Assembly: GCA_946902875.1 (NCBI GenBank) | Contig: OX336349.1 | Coordinates: 13,849,891-13,913,890 of the forward strand | Direction: 5' to 3' | Source of the DNA: Nematopogon swammerdamellus | Taxonomy: Eukaryota; Arthropoda; Insecta; Lepidoptera; Adelidae | DNA length: 64,000 nt | Shown: positions 1 to 10,705 of the stretch, piece after piece | Layout of the letters: each line of letters begins with the position of its first letter | How positions within the stretch are numbered: position 1 is the stretch's first letter | Position numbers and translations under genes: made by a program | The notes under the pieces: model-generated | Database searches by the model: none | What the model was told of the DNA's origin: nothing | What the model saw: only the letters and a program-made list of their open reading frames with translations

Positions 1-215
1 TAAAACCTGTAGGTCCTTTCCTTTCTTACCCTACTAGGTGGTAGGATTTAACCCGCCCGGGTTGATACAACCGCACACCGTACTGAATGAAAGGTCGGTT
101 GAAACGGCTATGTAAATAGTTCGTGTTTTCCGACCAGTTCAGTGTAGCCGGTACGACCGAAGGGAAGCACAAAATGACGCCTAGCTCACCAAGGTGTTAT
201 GTGATGACAGCACTT
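1..215 (+). repeat. SINE A copy, 5' part cut by window edge
   Basis: This stretch matches the body of a repeat seen about ten times in the window. It has the 'ctgtaggtcc' start, the 'aggtggtagg' and 'cccgcccggg' blocks, 'gaaacggctatgtaaatag', and the 'ccagttcagtgtagccgg' block. It decays after the 'tcaccaaggtgttatg' block and lacks the usual A-rich tail, so it is an old, 3'-eroded copy. No protein is encoded. Confidence 0.75.
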
Positions 216-775
216 GTCAGTTTTTTGCTATTACCTACCGATAGGATGAATCATTGGTCAACTCAGCCCACAGCCCACTCAGATGAAATATGTATATTTT
301 ATTTCGTAGTCAACTCAGCACGCGGGCCCAGTTGACCACTTTGAAACTTTAATACATTAATATTAAGTGAATGAAAGATTATATTATTTCAAAACATTAT
401 TATCCTAACCATATCCTAACATGTATTTCAATAGACGAACTACTTCAACATTCAATCTCTGACAATCTGACAAAAACAAATCTACTACTACAGACAAAAT
501 ATGACAAACTAAGATAGTGCAGGCGACGTCAATGTAGGTATGTGTAAACGCTTCGCCTTGCAGGGCACTGGCCGTATGCAAAACAAAAACAATCGTCTAT
601 CTATATGACAACCGTGTAGGTTAGTTTAGACGGAAGGGACTAAACTAGCATACTATTTTATGAATTTTCATTAAATTGTTTATTTGTTAAATTGTTTCTG
701 TGTTAAATTGTTTATGTATGTTATATCATGTGTTATATAAATAAAGAAATGTTTGATTTGATTTGATTTGTTTCA
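216..775. other. AT-rich stretch without a recognisable gene
   Basis: I see no coding signal. Positions about 655-775 are T/A-rich with 'ttaaattgtttatg'-type repetition, an AATAAAG hexamer and a (TTTGA)n-like run. This resembles the polyadenylation end of a retroposon but is not diagnostic. Confidence 0.4.
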
Positions 776-832
776 AAGGTTGACTGGAGGAAATTGCTAT
801 CAGAGATAAGTCCGTATGCTCCTTATGTTTGT
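776..832 (+). repeat. Non-LTR 3'-UTR-like fragment (family H)
   Basis: The 'ggttgactgg...gagataagtccg...ccttatg' block recurs at 16,622-16,700, where it is followed by an 'aataaag' tail. I recall this type of block as the 3' end of lepidopteran non-LTR elements. Only this short block is visible here. Confidence 0.45.
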
Positions 833-1449
833 GGTGCAACCAAGAATTTCTGTCCTAACAGACTACAGACACTAGTTCCCTTGATGTATACAAACAACCT
901 TAAGTATAATTTAATTTCAAATTGAGATACTTACTTTTATGACACAAGCGAAAAATGAAACAAAAGTTTCGAGTACCTAACAGCCGACCCAATCACAAAC
1001 GAAGTCAACATCCAGTGAAATTTGTATTTCTTCGACAAGATAAAATAATCCCCTACGTTTTTGCAAAATATTGTCTTAACCAAACGAAGATATTTGTCAA
1101 TTCCACAGTAAATTGAAATCTCGGCTTTCCTTCGCCGCCTCCTTGCGTGGTCAATGCTTCGCTTTTCTCTTTTTATTATTATTCTCTTTTATCTCACTCA
1201 CAACATCCGAATAAACGTCCCGACAGGTCGCAGTGACTGGAGCTGAATTAATAAAGCCAGTCGTATGACCGGCTATTTGTGGGCTGCCGACCCGAATTAA
1301 CAAGTCTCATCTCACCACGCTCATACACGAAGCAAGCACCTGTACCTAGAGCGGCAGGTAGACCAGGCGTAAAGGCCTCGCTTAGTTAGCGTAAGGTGGT
1401 AGGTTCGACCCCCGTTGACCTGCACCACTTTCTTTCTCTCTTCCAATTT
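833..1449. other. Intergenic stretch, no gene seen
   Basis: No convincing coding signal is visible. Around 1,341-1,425 there is a tRNA-like block with 'ggttcgaccc' (B-box-like) and a short 'gcaggt/acctgc' pairing. The T-stem does not pair, so it is not called as a tRNA gene. Confidence 0.35.
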
Positions 1450-1559
1450 GACGAGTTAGCATATTTTATACGTATCACCATGGCCGTTGCTCTGAGGAAT
1501 TGGCTTCCCTCATTCCTCCCTATTCATATCCGCGAGACTCGCCGAAAATGCTTGGAACA

Positions 1560-1936
1560 ACCATACTCGTATGTCCTAGACACCAATCTGCTGTGAACCT
1601 GGGGAGTACTCGGAGGAGCTATTTAATACGATCCCGCCGTCCCCATTCACGGGCAGGGATTGCATCCCTACACGCTGATGGACTTACCGCGGATGCGTAC
1701 CAATCGATTCTGCAGATCTTTTCATCTACAGAACCGGTAAACTCTGGAACGCTCTCCCTGCCCATATATTTCCCCCCTAGTACAATCTCGGGTCCTTCAA
1801 GAGGGGCGTGAATGGGGGAGAGCGGGGGCACCTGTCAGGCCGGCATGGCATTCGCAACCCCCGCATACGACCGAATGTCCATGGGCGTCGTTAGACACCT
1901 TATGGGCTCGGCGCCATATGTCGCGCTGTCAATAAA
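1560..1936 (+). pseudogene. Jockey-like LINE, 3' terminal fragment
   Basis: Short frames here parallel the C-terminal end of the jockey-like reverse transcriptase at 10,025-10,705: 'ctacacgctgatggacttaccgcgg' resembles 10,504-10,530, followed by the 'caatcgattctgcagatcttt' equivalent and the 'tgcccatatatttcc' block. The 3' untranslated end follows, with 'ggccggcatggcattcgcaa', 'gaatgtccatgggcgtcgtt' and an A run at 1,931-1,940. The reading frame is broken several times, so this is a dead 5'-truncated copy. Confidence 0.7.
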
Positions 1937-2074
1937 AAAAAACATATCGTTTTTCGAAATTGTTACTGTGTATCGTAAGGCGATAAGCTCCTATAATCTA
2001 AATCTAAATGCTAAATGAATGCCCAATGAAATTTAATTGCATTTAATTTAATTTATTTTCATTTCAAATGAAAT

Positions 2075-2181
2075 GAAGGGAAGCACTGACATGGCACCTA
2101 GTTCACCCGGTGTTATGGGCTGACATCACGGATGTTGTAGGTGATGTAGCCAACCGTGTCCAGTTTCCATAAAAAAAAAAT
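2075..2181 (+). repeat. SINE A, 3' tail only
   Basis: This is the last ~100 bases of SINE A: 'gaagggaagcactgacatgg', the 'ttcacccggtgttatgggct' block, 'gatgtagccaaccgtgtc' and 'tttccat' followed by a run of ten A. The 5' part is absent, the usual outcome of incomplete target-primed reverse transcription. Confidence 0.8.
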
Positions 2182-2764
2182 CATTTCAATAATATAACCA
2201 CACAAAGACGATAGGTACTAAAGTAAATCACACATTGACATAAATAAATACGGAAGATAGAGTAATTATGCGACATTATCGTGTCTTTGCGGTTCATTCC
2301 TGTGTCATCTCGACATGGAATTGCTCCGGAAATTAAACATGATCATATTACAAAAGCTTCAGTAAACGTGTATACGAGACGAGAGGGTGTGTGTGCCTGT
2401 GAGAGGGCGTGAGAGGGTGTGCTTGGGGAGATGTGAATGTGAGAGCGCGTATGGGTGTGTGCTTGCTTCCCCTTTTGTTGCGTTTGCGGTCGAAACCTTA
2501 GGGCTCTGGAGCGCTGATGCAAAACTTATTCCTGTTGCTGAGAAGGCTAGGAACGATGTTACATGTTTCTTAGAAAAAACTTTATTGATCCAAGAAATAT
2601 TTAACAGTAATAAGCATATTAGAACATTTACATGAGGTGCAAAGGTGGAATTACCCCTAACGGAATTTTCTTCCAGTCGACCTTGGATGTTTGGAAGTAG
2701 ATTAATATGGTGAAATGTAAGTAGGTAGTAGCGAAAGACTTGAGTGGGAGAATTGAAGATAAAA
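2182..2764. other. No gene recognised; GT/GA-rich patch
   Basis: Positions 2,375-2,470 are rich in 'gtgtgtg' and 'gagaggg' runs. The rest looks like ordinary intergenic DNA. Confidence 0.35.
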
Positions 2765-2905
2765 TAATTACCAATAATAATATTTATTAAAAATACAAGT
2801 CAGTATATGGTAGTTAAATAAAAGCTATACTTGTGTAAATAAATATAAATTACTAAATATATAAAAATAAATATACATACTTATCCATCCAGGCATGAAA
2901 AATAA
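2765..2905 (+). repeat. Dispersed repeat shared with 61,483-61,630 (family G)
   Basis: The order 'tagttaaataaaa', 'atacttg(t/c)gt', 'taaattactaaatatataaaa', 'tccatccaggcatgaaaaa' is the same here and near 61,500-61,630, in the same orientation. It is AT-rich and non-coding. No terminal repeats or target duplications were recognised, so its class is unknown. Confidence 0.55.
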
Positions 2906-4195
2906 AAATTTTTAGGTTTTCATTCTACACTGATAATAATAGTTTATGGTCTTTTAGAACAAATGGAAGCGGAAATTAGTACCTATACCCGAAACCCACG
3001 AGCATTTAATATAATGCAAAAGAGGAGTCACAAGCGTGTCAGGTCGACCGCGACCACGAAATCCGAAGCTTCAGCCTACCCCATATGGAAATGGGCGGGA
3101 TGTAGTGTATGTGAGTATATTCAGCGACCCATCATATCGGCAAATAAATTTTGTCTGTAATTAAGTTGCTCAACTATTCGATCGAACTGATTGTGACACC
3201 TTGTTCTAGTCGGAACTACATTTATTGCAGCAATTTTTATATAATTTTTGGAATACCATTTCATATTAACAACTAACAATATCAAAGAAGAATTAATATT
3301 ACAAACTAAACTATCTTAAAAAATTTATATAATAAAATAAACTATAAATTAAATACAACTATTACAATTTAAAAAATGAAAAAAGGAGGGTTGCACCGGT
3401 TGAGCGTTATTTATTCCTTATTTTTTTCGTTATTTTTTTATAATTGCCCTTACGTAGTTTTGGCCGAAAAATACGGACGAGCCTTACATAATGTTTTATT
3501 TTTATTCGTAGGGATCACGCGTAATTTTCTAATTTTATATTATTAATATTTATTGCGTTTTAAAATGTCTGCTGCCGTAGTTCATAAATGTCACAGCATT
3601 TTTCGGCTTTCAGTACGGGTAGGTTTTTATACTAATCTGAAATAAAAGCTTTGTCTAAATTATGTCGTTACATTTTCGCTACGAATTTATATTTTCGTCC
3701 ACTTTGAAATGTACACTCTGACTGAACTTTTTATGTTTTTCGTTTATATGGTCTAGTTTAATTGTCTTCCACAAGTTTCCTTTGTTTAATTTATTGAACA
3801 ATTAATTAATGTAGTACATTTAGATGTAAATAAAATGCAAGCAATATTGTTTTTCATCAAAAAAAAAAAAAAAAGAAACCTAGCGTTACCTAGTGTTTTC
3901 AATAGGTTCGAGAGAGTGGAAAAGTATATAAATTATTTTAAATTATTTCAACATTAAATTGGTTTATGGATTTTTTAAACGACATTATTTAAAAGGCAGC
4001 CCTCGATCGTATATGTCTCCTTAGCCTTCCAAGGATTTGCCAATATACCAGATTGTGTCGATTCCTAAAAACATACATACATACATGTGTAAATGTATAC
4101 ACATGTATAAATCGGTTGAGCCATCTCAACTTACAAACGGCGTTACATACGTTGTATGTTATAATATGTAATATGTAGATTCCAACTTAGTCTAA
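2906..4195. other. AT-rich stretch, no gene recognised
   Basis: This is about 1.3 kb of AT-rich sequence with short frames only. It has an A16 run near 3,860-3,876 and short 'acatacatacatac' simple repeats near 4,068-4,087. No family was recognised. Confidence 0.4.
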
Positions 4196-4199
4196 CTTA

Positions 4200-4402
4200 T
4201 TGTCCGCAAGAAAGAATTCACCAAGACATTTTCCAAAGACCGATGTTTGTAGAGGAGCAGATGTATTGCAGCGCCCGGCGCGGTGGGGGCGGGCCGGCTC
4301 CCTCGAGGCAAATAATGGAACGGCTGTAAGAGATTGTTTCCAGGCAAGTAACCTCGTGGAAAATCTCAGTCCTGCCTGTTCGCCCGTCGCAACCGGTGGC
4401 AG
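4200..4402 (+). other. GC-rich block with a strong splice-donor-like end
   Basis: A GC-rich island stands out from AT-rich flanks and stays open in one frame for 68 codons. It ends in 'ggtggcag|gtgagctc', a near-consensus insect 5' splice site at 4,402/4,403. The translated product is not recognised. It could be an exon of an uncharacterised transcript or chance GC-rich sequence, and no matching acceptor or further exon was identified. Confidence 0.2.
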
Positions 4403-4659
4403 GTGAGCTCAAAGACTCGGGGTTCACACCTACGGAGCCGCTTCCGGACCGGTGTAATGATGTGGAAACAAGGAACAAACCCTGAGGCTTTATTTTAAAA
4501 CAATTGAACTGAAGTAAATCCGAGAGAAATTGGTTTTTGAATGTTATTAAACAAACAATAAATCTACTGTATATGCACATACAATGTACAATCACAAGTT
4601 TACATTGTATAGACGCAAGTATATTATGTAATAATGTAAATTATTTAATCATTAAAAAA

Positions 4660-4880
4660 CTTTTTTTTTATGTAATCCGCTATGTGTGGCTGGATCAGAG
4701 GGGCCAAAGCACATACTCTGACTAGCCAATGTTACCTCCGAGAAGGTAGGTGCCATACTTCCCTTTGGATCGCTGGCTACACTGTACTAGAGGAGAACAC
4801 AGCGGAGGCAGCTATGAATCCAGTACGGTGGTACCAACCCATTCGGCTACAATTTGTGCCTACCACCTTGTAAGGGGCAA
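4660..4880 (-). repeat. SINE B copy
   Basis: Read on the minus strand this repeat runs from 'ccttacaaggtggtaggc' through 'gtagccgaatgggttggtac', 'tctagtacagtgtagccagc', 'ggcacctaccttctcggagg', 'agccaatat'-type sequence and 'agccac...cggattacat' to a terminal A run (T9 at 4,668-4,676 on the plus strand). Other copies lie near 20,655, 23,940, 34,962, 37,190 and 58,728. Confidence 0.75.
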
Positions 4881-5124
4881 GGGATTTTGCTAGTGTGCAA
4901 TGGTTGAAGTTGAAATGCAGGCGAATTCTGTTTTGTTGTACATTGCATTTCTTGGTTTCATTGTCTGAATATTCGTTTCCTCTAAAACGGCGGCTCCCAA
5001 ATAGCGGTTCGCGTATTCCCATGGGGTACGCAGCGGGTTAGGAGAAGGGGTACGTGTGGGTGCATTCACGGACCACGTTTACCTCTACAATCTTTATGTA
5101 AAGAGGAACGGGTCCACTTTCTCA

Positions 5125-5262
5125 TTAGGTTTTCAAAAGGGGCGTCCTGTCAGGCCGGCATGGCATTCGCAATCCCTGTGCATCACAGAATGTCCATAGG
5201 CATCGTTAGACACCTAACTTGTAGGTGAAACGATGCCACATGTCGCGCTACCCATAAAAAAA
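5125..5262 (+). repeat. Jockey-like LINE 3' end
   Basis: The block 'ctgtcaggccggcatggcat', 'gaatgtccataggcatcgtt', 'gccacatgtcgcgct' and an A8 tail is the same 3' end seen at 1,850-1,940 and 6,957-7,072. Almost no coding sequence remains upstream. Confidence 0.7.
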
Positions 5263-6110
5263 AGGTTATATTATTTTCACTTCTTTAGGTAATAAATATT
5301 TTTTTTAAATAGACGTAAATAAAATTTAATAATTTTCCTTCGATATTTAAAGATCTCAGTGAAAATGTTTCAATTGTATTTCCAAGTGGAAATATTTTGC
5401 TAGTACATGTATTTTCATTTACGAATAGCGTTCAAGTAATAAAGAGATAAAAATGTGAAAAATTCCACTACGCTGCTACACGTGGTACAAGGTATGAAGT
5501 GAGATGTCTATGTCCTTTATTACTCGTTGGTATAAAATAATAAAATTATATTCGCACATTTGTTTTCATTAGAGTAGACAGAATAATAATGTTTAACAAG
5601 TAATTTATGGCGCATTTTTATATTTGCGCATTGAATATGAGTTTAATTAATTAAAATAAAATTCTCCCAACTGGGCAGCAAGAGACGACGAACCTCCACG
5701 TTCCACAGCACTTACACCTCTGATAACTTATACTCCACCCCCGTCACACCTTTAAAACGTTAATGCTTCTTTAATTTTTTCTAAATTTCTTTCAGACTTT
5801 TTTCGTTCTTTCAATTCGAAATGGAGCTGTAACGGAAATAATCCTATCGTTCATCACATCACACAGCACACTATCATCCTAAGGCACGGTTTACACCGTG
5901 CGCCGCCGTCTCGTCGTCGCCCGAAGGTCGACACCTTAAACATTGAGTCGGGATGACACTGAGTTTATTCAGGTAAGTGCGGGGCGAGGAAATATATACA
6001 TAGACGTGGCATCAATTTCGCGAGGAGACGAAAAAGTGCACAAAGACAAAATCACAACTATGAATATTTCTATAAAGATATACATATATATATCTATATG
6101 TAACATATAT
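5263..6110. other. AT-rich stretch, no gene recognised
   Basis: Only short frames are present. A 'cgccgccgtctcgtcgtcgc' GC patch near 5,900-5,925 and 'atatatat' runs near 6,085-6,110 are the only notable features. Confidence 0.4.
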
Positions 6111-6114
6111 ATCG

Positions 6115-6325
6115 CTACTAGGTGGCTTACTAGGTGGTAAGGTTCATCGCGCCCGGGATGGTACCACCGCACTGAATGAAACGTCGGTCGAAATGGTTAT
6201 GTAAATAGTTCGTGTATTCCATCCAGTTCAGTGTAGCCGACATGAAAATGAAGGGAAGAACTGACATGGCACCCAGTTCACCCGGTGTTATATGGGCTGA
6301 CATCACGGATGTTGTATGTGATAAG
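6115..6325 (+). repeat. SINE A copy without A tail
   Basis: All middle blocks of SINE A are present in order from 'aggtggtaagg' to 'catcacggatgttgtatgtga'. The sequence then leaves the family before 'gtagccaaccgtgtc', so the 3' end is lost or rearranged. Confidence 0.8.
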
Positions 6326-6956
6326 TCTGAATTTGGTTAATTCATAATATATCTCTCCTGATGGGCCAACATATTATTACCATGAGGCAATTATTGCCTG
6401 GCCGCCCATTGAGAGAAATATAAACACAATATTACATGTTATGTCTGATGCAAATGGAGTGCACGCCGACCAATTGTTGGCAACTAGGTAAAATGTATGC
6501 AATCTATCAAAATGGCGTTTCTAGGTAGATATTTATTTGGGGCGGGCGGAGGACGTAGCGTCTGGTTTCTAAACAGAATTACGAGTGGCATGGCGGCTTA
6601 CTTTACTGAGCTGTTTTATTTTGAGACTATTTCTTCGATGATAGTGTTGAAGTGTTTTTTGTCAGCTTCGGTAGCTTAGTGGTGCGATCGAGTATAATGT
6701 ACGACAAATGTTGGATTTAATATTTATTTCTCGTATTAATTTATTTAATTTGACGGATTTGACGTAACTGAACGTGGTGAAGACTGAGGGAAGCGAACTG
6801 TATCAGTTTCCATAATTTTTCTTTATAGATCCTGACATGATTGCCTACGATTCACAAAGTTAACTACAGTGATATTCCGTGCAAAGAAGATAAAAAAATA
6901 TACTTACTGGGTATGTACCAATTTACAAGTTTACAGTAGTGTTTATCAAAAAAAGG
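6326..6956. other. No gene recognised
   Basis: Two small points stand out. A block near 6,455-6,530 ('aaatggagtgcacgc.gaccaa...taaaatg') is shared with 22,838-22,890. A tRNA-like 'cggtagcttagtggtgcgat' sits at 6,668-6,687 and resembles the SINE A head. Confidence 0.35.
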
Positions 6957-7072
6957 CACCTGTCAGGCCGGCATGGGATTCGCAGCCCTCACATGCGACC
7001 GAATGTCCATGGGCATCGCTAAACACCTTATGGGTGGCTCGGCGCCACATGTCGCGCTTAATTTAAAAAAAA
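6957..7072 (+). repeat. Jockey-like LINE 3' end
   Basis: This has the same 'tgtcaggccggcatgg...gaatgtccatgggcatcg...ggctcggcgccacatgtcgcgc' block as at 1,845-1,936, with an A10 tail. It is severely 5' truncated. Confidence 0.7.
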
Positions 7073-7545
7073 AACCTCGTCAAAAACTGAAACAGAATTG
7101 TACGCTCACACAAGTGACCAAGTGGCAGCTCATGTAAACGGGCGAATGTTTTGGTGTAGGCAGCGAGATTCTAGGACGTTCGTACTTTCGTACTCGTCAT
7201 AAATGATGACGAGTGTCCCAGCCAGCACTGCTAAAGATGTCATAGAACACAGTAGCACAGCTGTTGTATAATTTACAAACTTTATCGGCTCTTCACAATA
7301 CTGTAATTATCGCGTAGGTACTCGTTACTGTAACCCACGCTTACAATTTATCGTAATTGGTAAAGTTTTGAAAGCAATTTTGGATGTGAAATACTCATTA
7401 TAAGCAACTACTACGGTATCAATTCAGTATGCCACGGAATTTGTAAAGAACGAGTATGGACAAAACAGTCAGTCAACGTGTAACCGTCCACTCCAGGACA
7501 TCACCTCTAAATTTTTCTTTTAGACCTAATAGACTTTTTAGAATG
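7073..7545. other. No gene recognised
   Basis: This is AT-rich with no long frame. A small palindrome 'actcgtcat...atgatgacgagt' lies at 7,190-7,213. Confidence 0.35.
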
Positions 7546-7735
7546 CATATCGCTGTATCCCGACAATCGGGGTAAGAAGAGTAATCGGTATGGTGCTGAA
7601 AGAACTCTGGTAAATTACAGCACAACACCGACCATCACGTTCAGCAAGGTATTAGGACATGATAATTCTCAAGCAGCAACTGAGGCACCAAGACCTACCT
7701 ACTGCCTGACTCGAATGTAGGAGTACGGAAAGGAT
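7546..7735 (-). repeat. Family D repeat (diverged)
   Basis: Blocks 'gctgtatcccgacaatcggg', 'gtaatcggtatggtgctg', 'cagcacaacaccgaccatcac' and 'aagcagcaa' are the reverse complement of the repeat at 24,594-24,800. The function and class of this family are unknown. Confidence 0.55.
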
Positions 7736-7834
7736 GCGCCGGGAACACTTTCCACACCTTTGCAGATCGACGTAACCATTTATAAAATAATTAATAGATA
7801 GCTGAAATATTTTAAATCAAAAAGTCATGATGAC

Positions 7835-8170
7835 TGTATAGCGGGGCAGCGGTGGTGAGTCGGTGAGGCCGAATCGGTGGTGGTGAAATGGTCCATCCGC
7901 TCTTTTATAATATACTAGAGAGATTGCGAGAGAACTTGACTCTAAGTTTAATATCGTCACCATATTCAAAGTTGAAGGTGGTCTTAAAACTCCTCTATTA
8001 TAAATTGCAATTCTCTAGACGCGGTGCTGTACCACAATCTGTGCCGCCCCCCCCCCCCCCCCCCCTACCCCCATCCCGCGCGCCACCGCCGCCCTAGTCC
8101 GGCCGCGCCCGCCCTGCCCGCTTCAAGCCTGGGCGTACCGTGGAGCTAGGAATTGTAGCGACCACGTCTA
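7835..8170. other. GC-rich patch with a poly-C tract
   Basis: A run of about 19 C at 8,047-8,065 is followed by 'cccatcccgcgcgccaccgc' and further GC-rich sequence to about 8,130. The tract is a candidate for structure or assembly error. No gene is supported. Confidence 0.4.
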
Positions 8171-9322
8171 TTTCAAGTTGGCACGACCCCAATTAATTGT
8201 TACGAGTTGGTTGGGAAGTCGACAGACAATACACACCGAGAAATGGAAATAATGTATTTACATTGGTGCTCCAAAACTATACCTACTTAATAACTATCTC
8301 CTTCAGAAACTAAGACACATTGCCACTGAATAATTTTTGACTAGAAAATAATTGAGAGTACATTTTGTTGGCATCTAATGTTATTGAAATTTTATAGTAT
8401 TATTGACAAAAAAAGTTTTTGTATTGTAAAATTCTTAGTATTACGAAGTCGTTAACAATTAGTCGTTCCACTGAGCCGGACAAACCAACGACAACCAGGG
8501 CGGGACGCTATGATTCCTACTGAAGAACTAACACTAATTTAATTTATTTATTTATTTAATTTAATTTTATATATTTATTACGGACAACAACAGTGAAACT
8601 ATTGCACGAAAGTAATACCTTAAGTTTAAGTACTTACACCGGTGAAGATTGTTACAGAGATGTGAAAAAAAAAACATAAAATAGATAAATGACTACAAAC
8701 CATATTATAAATAACTCACGAATGAGATGACGAATTAGATTACAGTTAAAAAAACAAAACACAATGACAAATGTAAATCGAATGAAAGAATATGAATAGA
8801 CCAAAAGTAAAAGTGATAAATATGACATGTTGAACCGATACCTAATGCATATAATTACTATGAACAATAATAACAAAATAAATACAATATCTTTTAATGA
8901 AATGATAATTATAAGCTTTTTGCATATCGTATACATATCGTATAGGTTACATTAGTTAGTATTCATACATTAGAAAAAACTTGTAATAAGACAGTAAATA
9001 ATAAGATTCATGGCTCCAGGCGAGCTGAGCAAGAACGCTATTACAGTAATGGTTGGTGCATTGTCGGGTGAATACTTCTCGTGCATATAAAATGTTACTT
9101 CTTTGCCTAGTGGTACATATTACTTGTATCGACATTTTTGGTACAGTTTCTAGGCATTGTGGTTGTTTATAGGTCGAGTGGATGTACTTGACAACTTGTA
9201 GTATGTATGTACGAGTACTTACTTACTCTTGATTTACATAGGTATGCATAATTGGCTGTACCGCGGCTTCGCTAGTGTTAAGGATATCGTAGTGTTACGA
9301 ATGTTGCTATGGCAATCTGATC
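8171..9322. other. AT-rich stretch, no gene recognised
   Basis: A minus-strand frame at 8,652-8,936 is open for 94 codons but consists almost entirely of I, L, F, Y and V from AT-rich sequence. I see no support for a gene. Confidence 0.4.
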
Positions 9323-9832
9323 GTGTTTTCGGATGGGGACCACTTTTTTGAATTGATGAAAACCGCATTAACATCGATTAAGCCGTTCACCGACGTCAGG
9401 AAAGCGAGTGGGCAGGATAGGATTCCTGTATTGGCTCCAGTGCTGACGCGCCTATTCCGTCTCCCTTACTCCAATTGCAGTGTGCCGGGGCGGCCTATGG
9501 AAATCTGCGTTTGTCCAAGCAGTCCCCTATAAGGGCGACCGCTCAAACCCGTCAAACTACCGACCTATAGCGATTACCTCCCTACTCTGCAAGGTTATGG
9601 AGCCCATTACCAAAGCACAGCTCATGAAGTACCTGGAGACCAATGACCTCATCGGCGATCGGTAATACGGCTTCCGGCCAAGGAATTTGACCGGGTTTGG
9701 CACAAGTGGCTCTTGGGAAAATTGCCGGCTTGCGCACTTCCTTCTGGCCTCTATGACTGGGTCGCCGACTTCCTACATGGGCGTAGCATTCAGCTCCTAG
9801 TGAACGGTTGCTCGTCGGACGCCATGTCAGTT
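9323..9832 (+). pseudogene. Jockey-like reverse transcriptase, N-terminal half of the RT domain (broken)
   Basis: This is a decayed piece of ORF2 from a jockey-clade non-LTR retrotransposon, whose protein copies its own RNA at a nicked target site. Fragments in successive frames give 'TDVRKASGQDRIP' (9,385-9,430), 'WKSAFVQAVP' (9,497-9,530), 'GDRSNPSNYRPIAITSLL' (9,533-9,590), 'DLIGDR' before a stop at 9,662, and then 'FDRVWHKWLLGKLP' to 'GRSIQLLVNGCSSDAMS' (9,690-9,832). These match the conserved order of the finger and palm parts of LINE reverse transcriptases. At least two frame changes and a stop break it. The following segment, which should carry the PQG and YADD catalytic motifs, is replaced by SINE A sequence from 9,833. 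Confidence 0.85.
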
Positions 9833-10024
9833 GGTACAACCGCACTGAATGAAAGGTCGGTCGAAACGGCTATGTAAATAGTTTGTGTTTTCCGTTCAGT
9901 TGAGTGTAGCCGGCACGACCGAAGGGAAGCACTGACGTGGCACCAAGTTCATCCGGTGTTTATGGGCTGACATCACGGATGTTGTAGGTGACGTAGCCAA
10001 CCATGTCAGTTTCCATAAAAAAAA
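9833..10024 (+). repeat. SINE A fragment inside the RT pseudogene
   Basis: Sequence from 'gttggtacaaccgcactgaa' to 'agtttccat' plus an A7 tail is SINE A from its middle to its 3' end. It lies exactly between the two halves of the broken RT gene, in the same orientation. The junction on the left falls within 'gttggtac', which is close to the SINE consensus 'gttggtacca'. Confidence 0.85.
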
Positions 10025-10705
10025 CTTGTGTCTGAACTCGACCAAACACTCAGTTCTATTTCCGAATGGGGCCGTAGTAATTTGGTCAAGTTCAACGCTT
10101 CCAAGACACAAGATTGCGCGTTCAGTGCGAAGAGAGGGGCGTTCATACCAGCTCCTTCCTTCCAAGGCACGTCGCTAAAATTAAGCGACCACCTCGGGGT
10201 CCTCGGACTCGAACTGTCGCACGACCTAAACTTTCGTCGCCATATCGAGGGAAGGCCAAGCTGGCTTGTAAAAAGCTGGGCGTACTCAATAAGGTGCGAC
10301 GGTACTTCACGCCGGAGCAAATGCTGCTTTTGTATAAATCGCGGTCCAAATCCTGCTTGGAGTAATACTCGTGGGATGTCTATGCCAAATACCAGCTTGC
10401 TTGCGCCTCTGGACTCGATCCAGCGTCGAGCCGTGCGACTAGTGGGTGACCCCGAAGTATCCCGCCATCTAGAACCTCAACTCCGTAGGAAGGGATGCAA
10501 TCCCCACACGCTGGACTTACCGCGGATGCGTACAAATCGGTTCTGGAGATCTTTCCTCTACAGAATGCGTGAGCTCTGGAATGCTTTCCCTGCCCATATA
10601 TTTCCAAGTCCAATCGGGTCCTTCGACAGAGGTGTGAATAGGCCGACACGGCATTCGCAACCCCCGCATACGGCCGCATGTCCATGGGCGTCGTTAGACA
10701 AAAAG
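10025..10705 (+). pseudogene. Jockey-like reverse transcriptase, C-terminal half (broken)
   Basis: This continues the same jockey-like ORF2 after the SINE: 'SELDQTLSSISEWGRSNLVK' (10,028-10,087), 'KTQDCAFSAKRG', 'SDHLGVLGLELSHDLNFRRH', then in a shifted frame 'KLACKKLGVLNKVRRYFTPE' (about 10,257-10,320), and back in the first frame 'LAPLDSIQRRAVRLVGDPEV' (10,400-10,460) and 'LYRMRELWNAFPAHIFPS' (10,555-10,610). Those are the thumb region and the terminal conserved block of jockey-type polymerases. Two frameshifts of opposite sense are needed to join the pieces. The catalytic YADD box is missing, so the copy is dead. Confidence 0.85.

Noticed and set aside
1341..1425. Possible tRNA gene with 'ggttcgaccc' and a 3' 'cacca'
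   Set aside because: The acceptor pairs over only six bases, the T-stem does not pair, and no standard anticodon arm forms. A SINE or chance similarity is more likely.
8652..8936. 94-codon membrane-protein-like frame on the minus strand
   Set aside because: The hydrophobic composition (I, F, L, Y, V) is what AT-rich DNA gives on that strand, and no start context or family feature is seen.
10114..10365. Separate small genes overlapping the RT remnant on both strands
   Set aside because: They are frame-shifted or antisense readings of the jockey-like polymerase.
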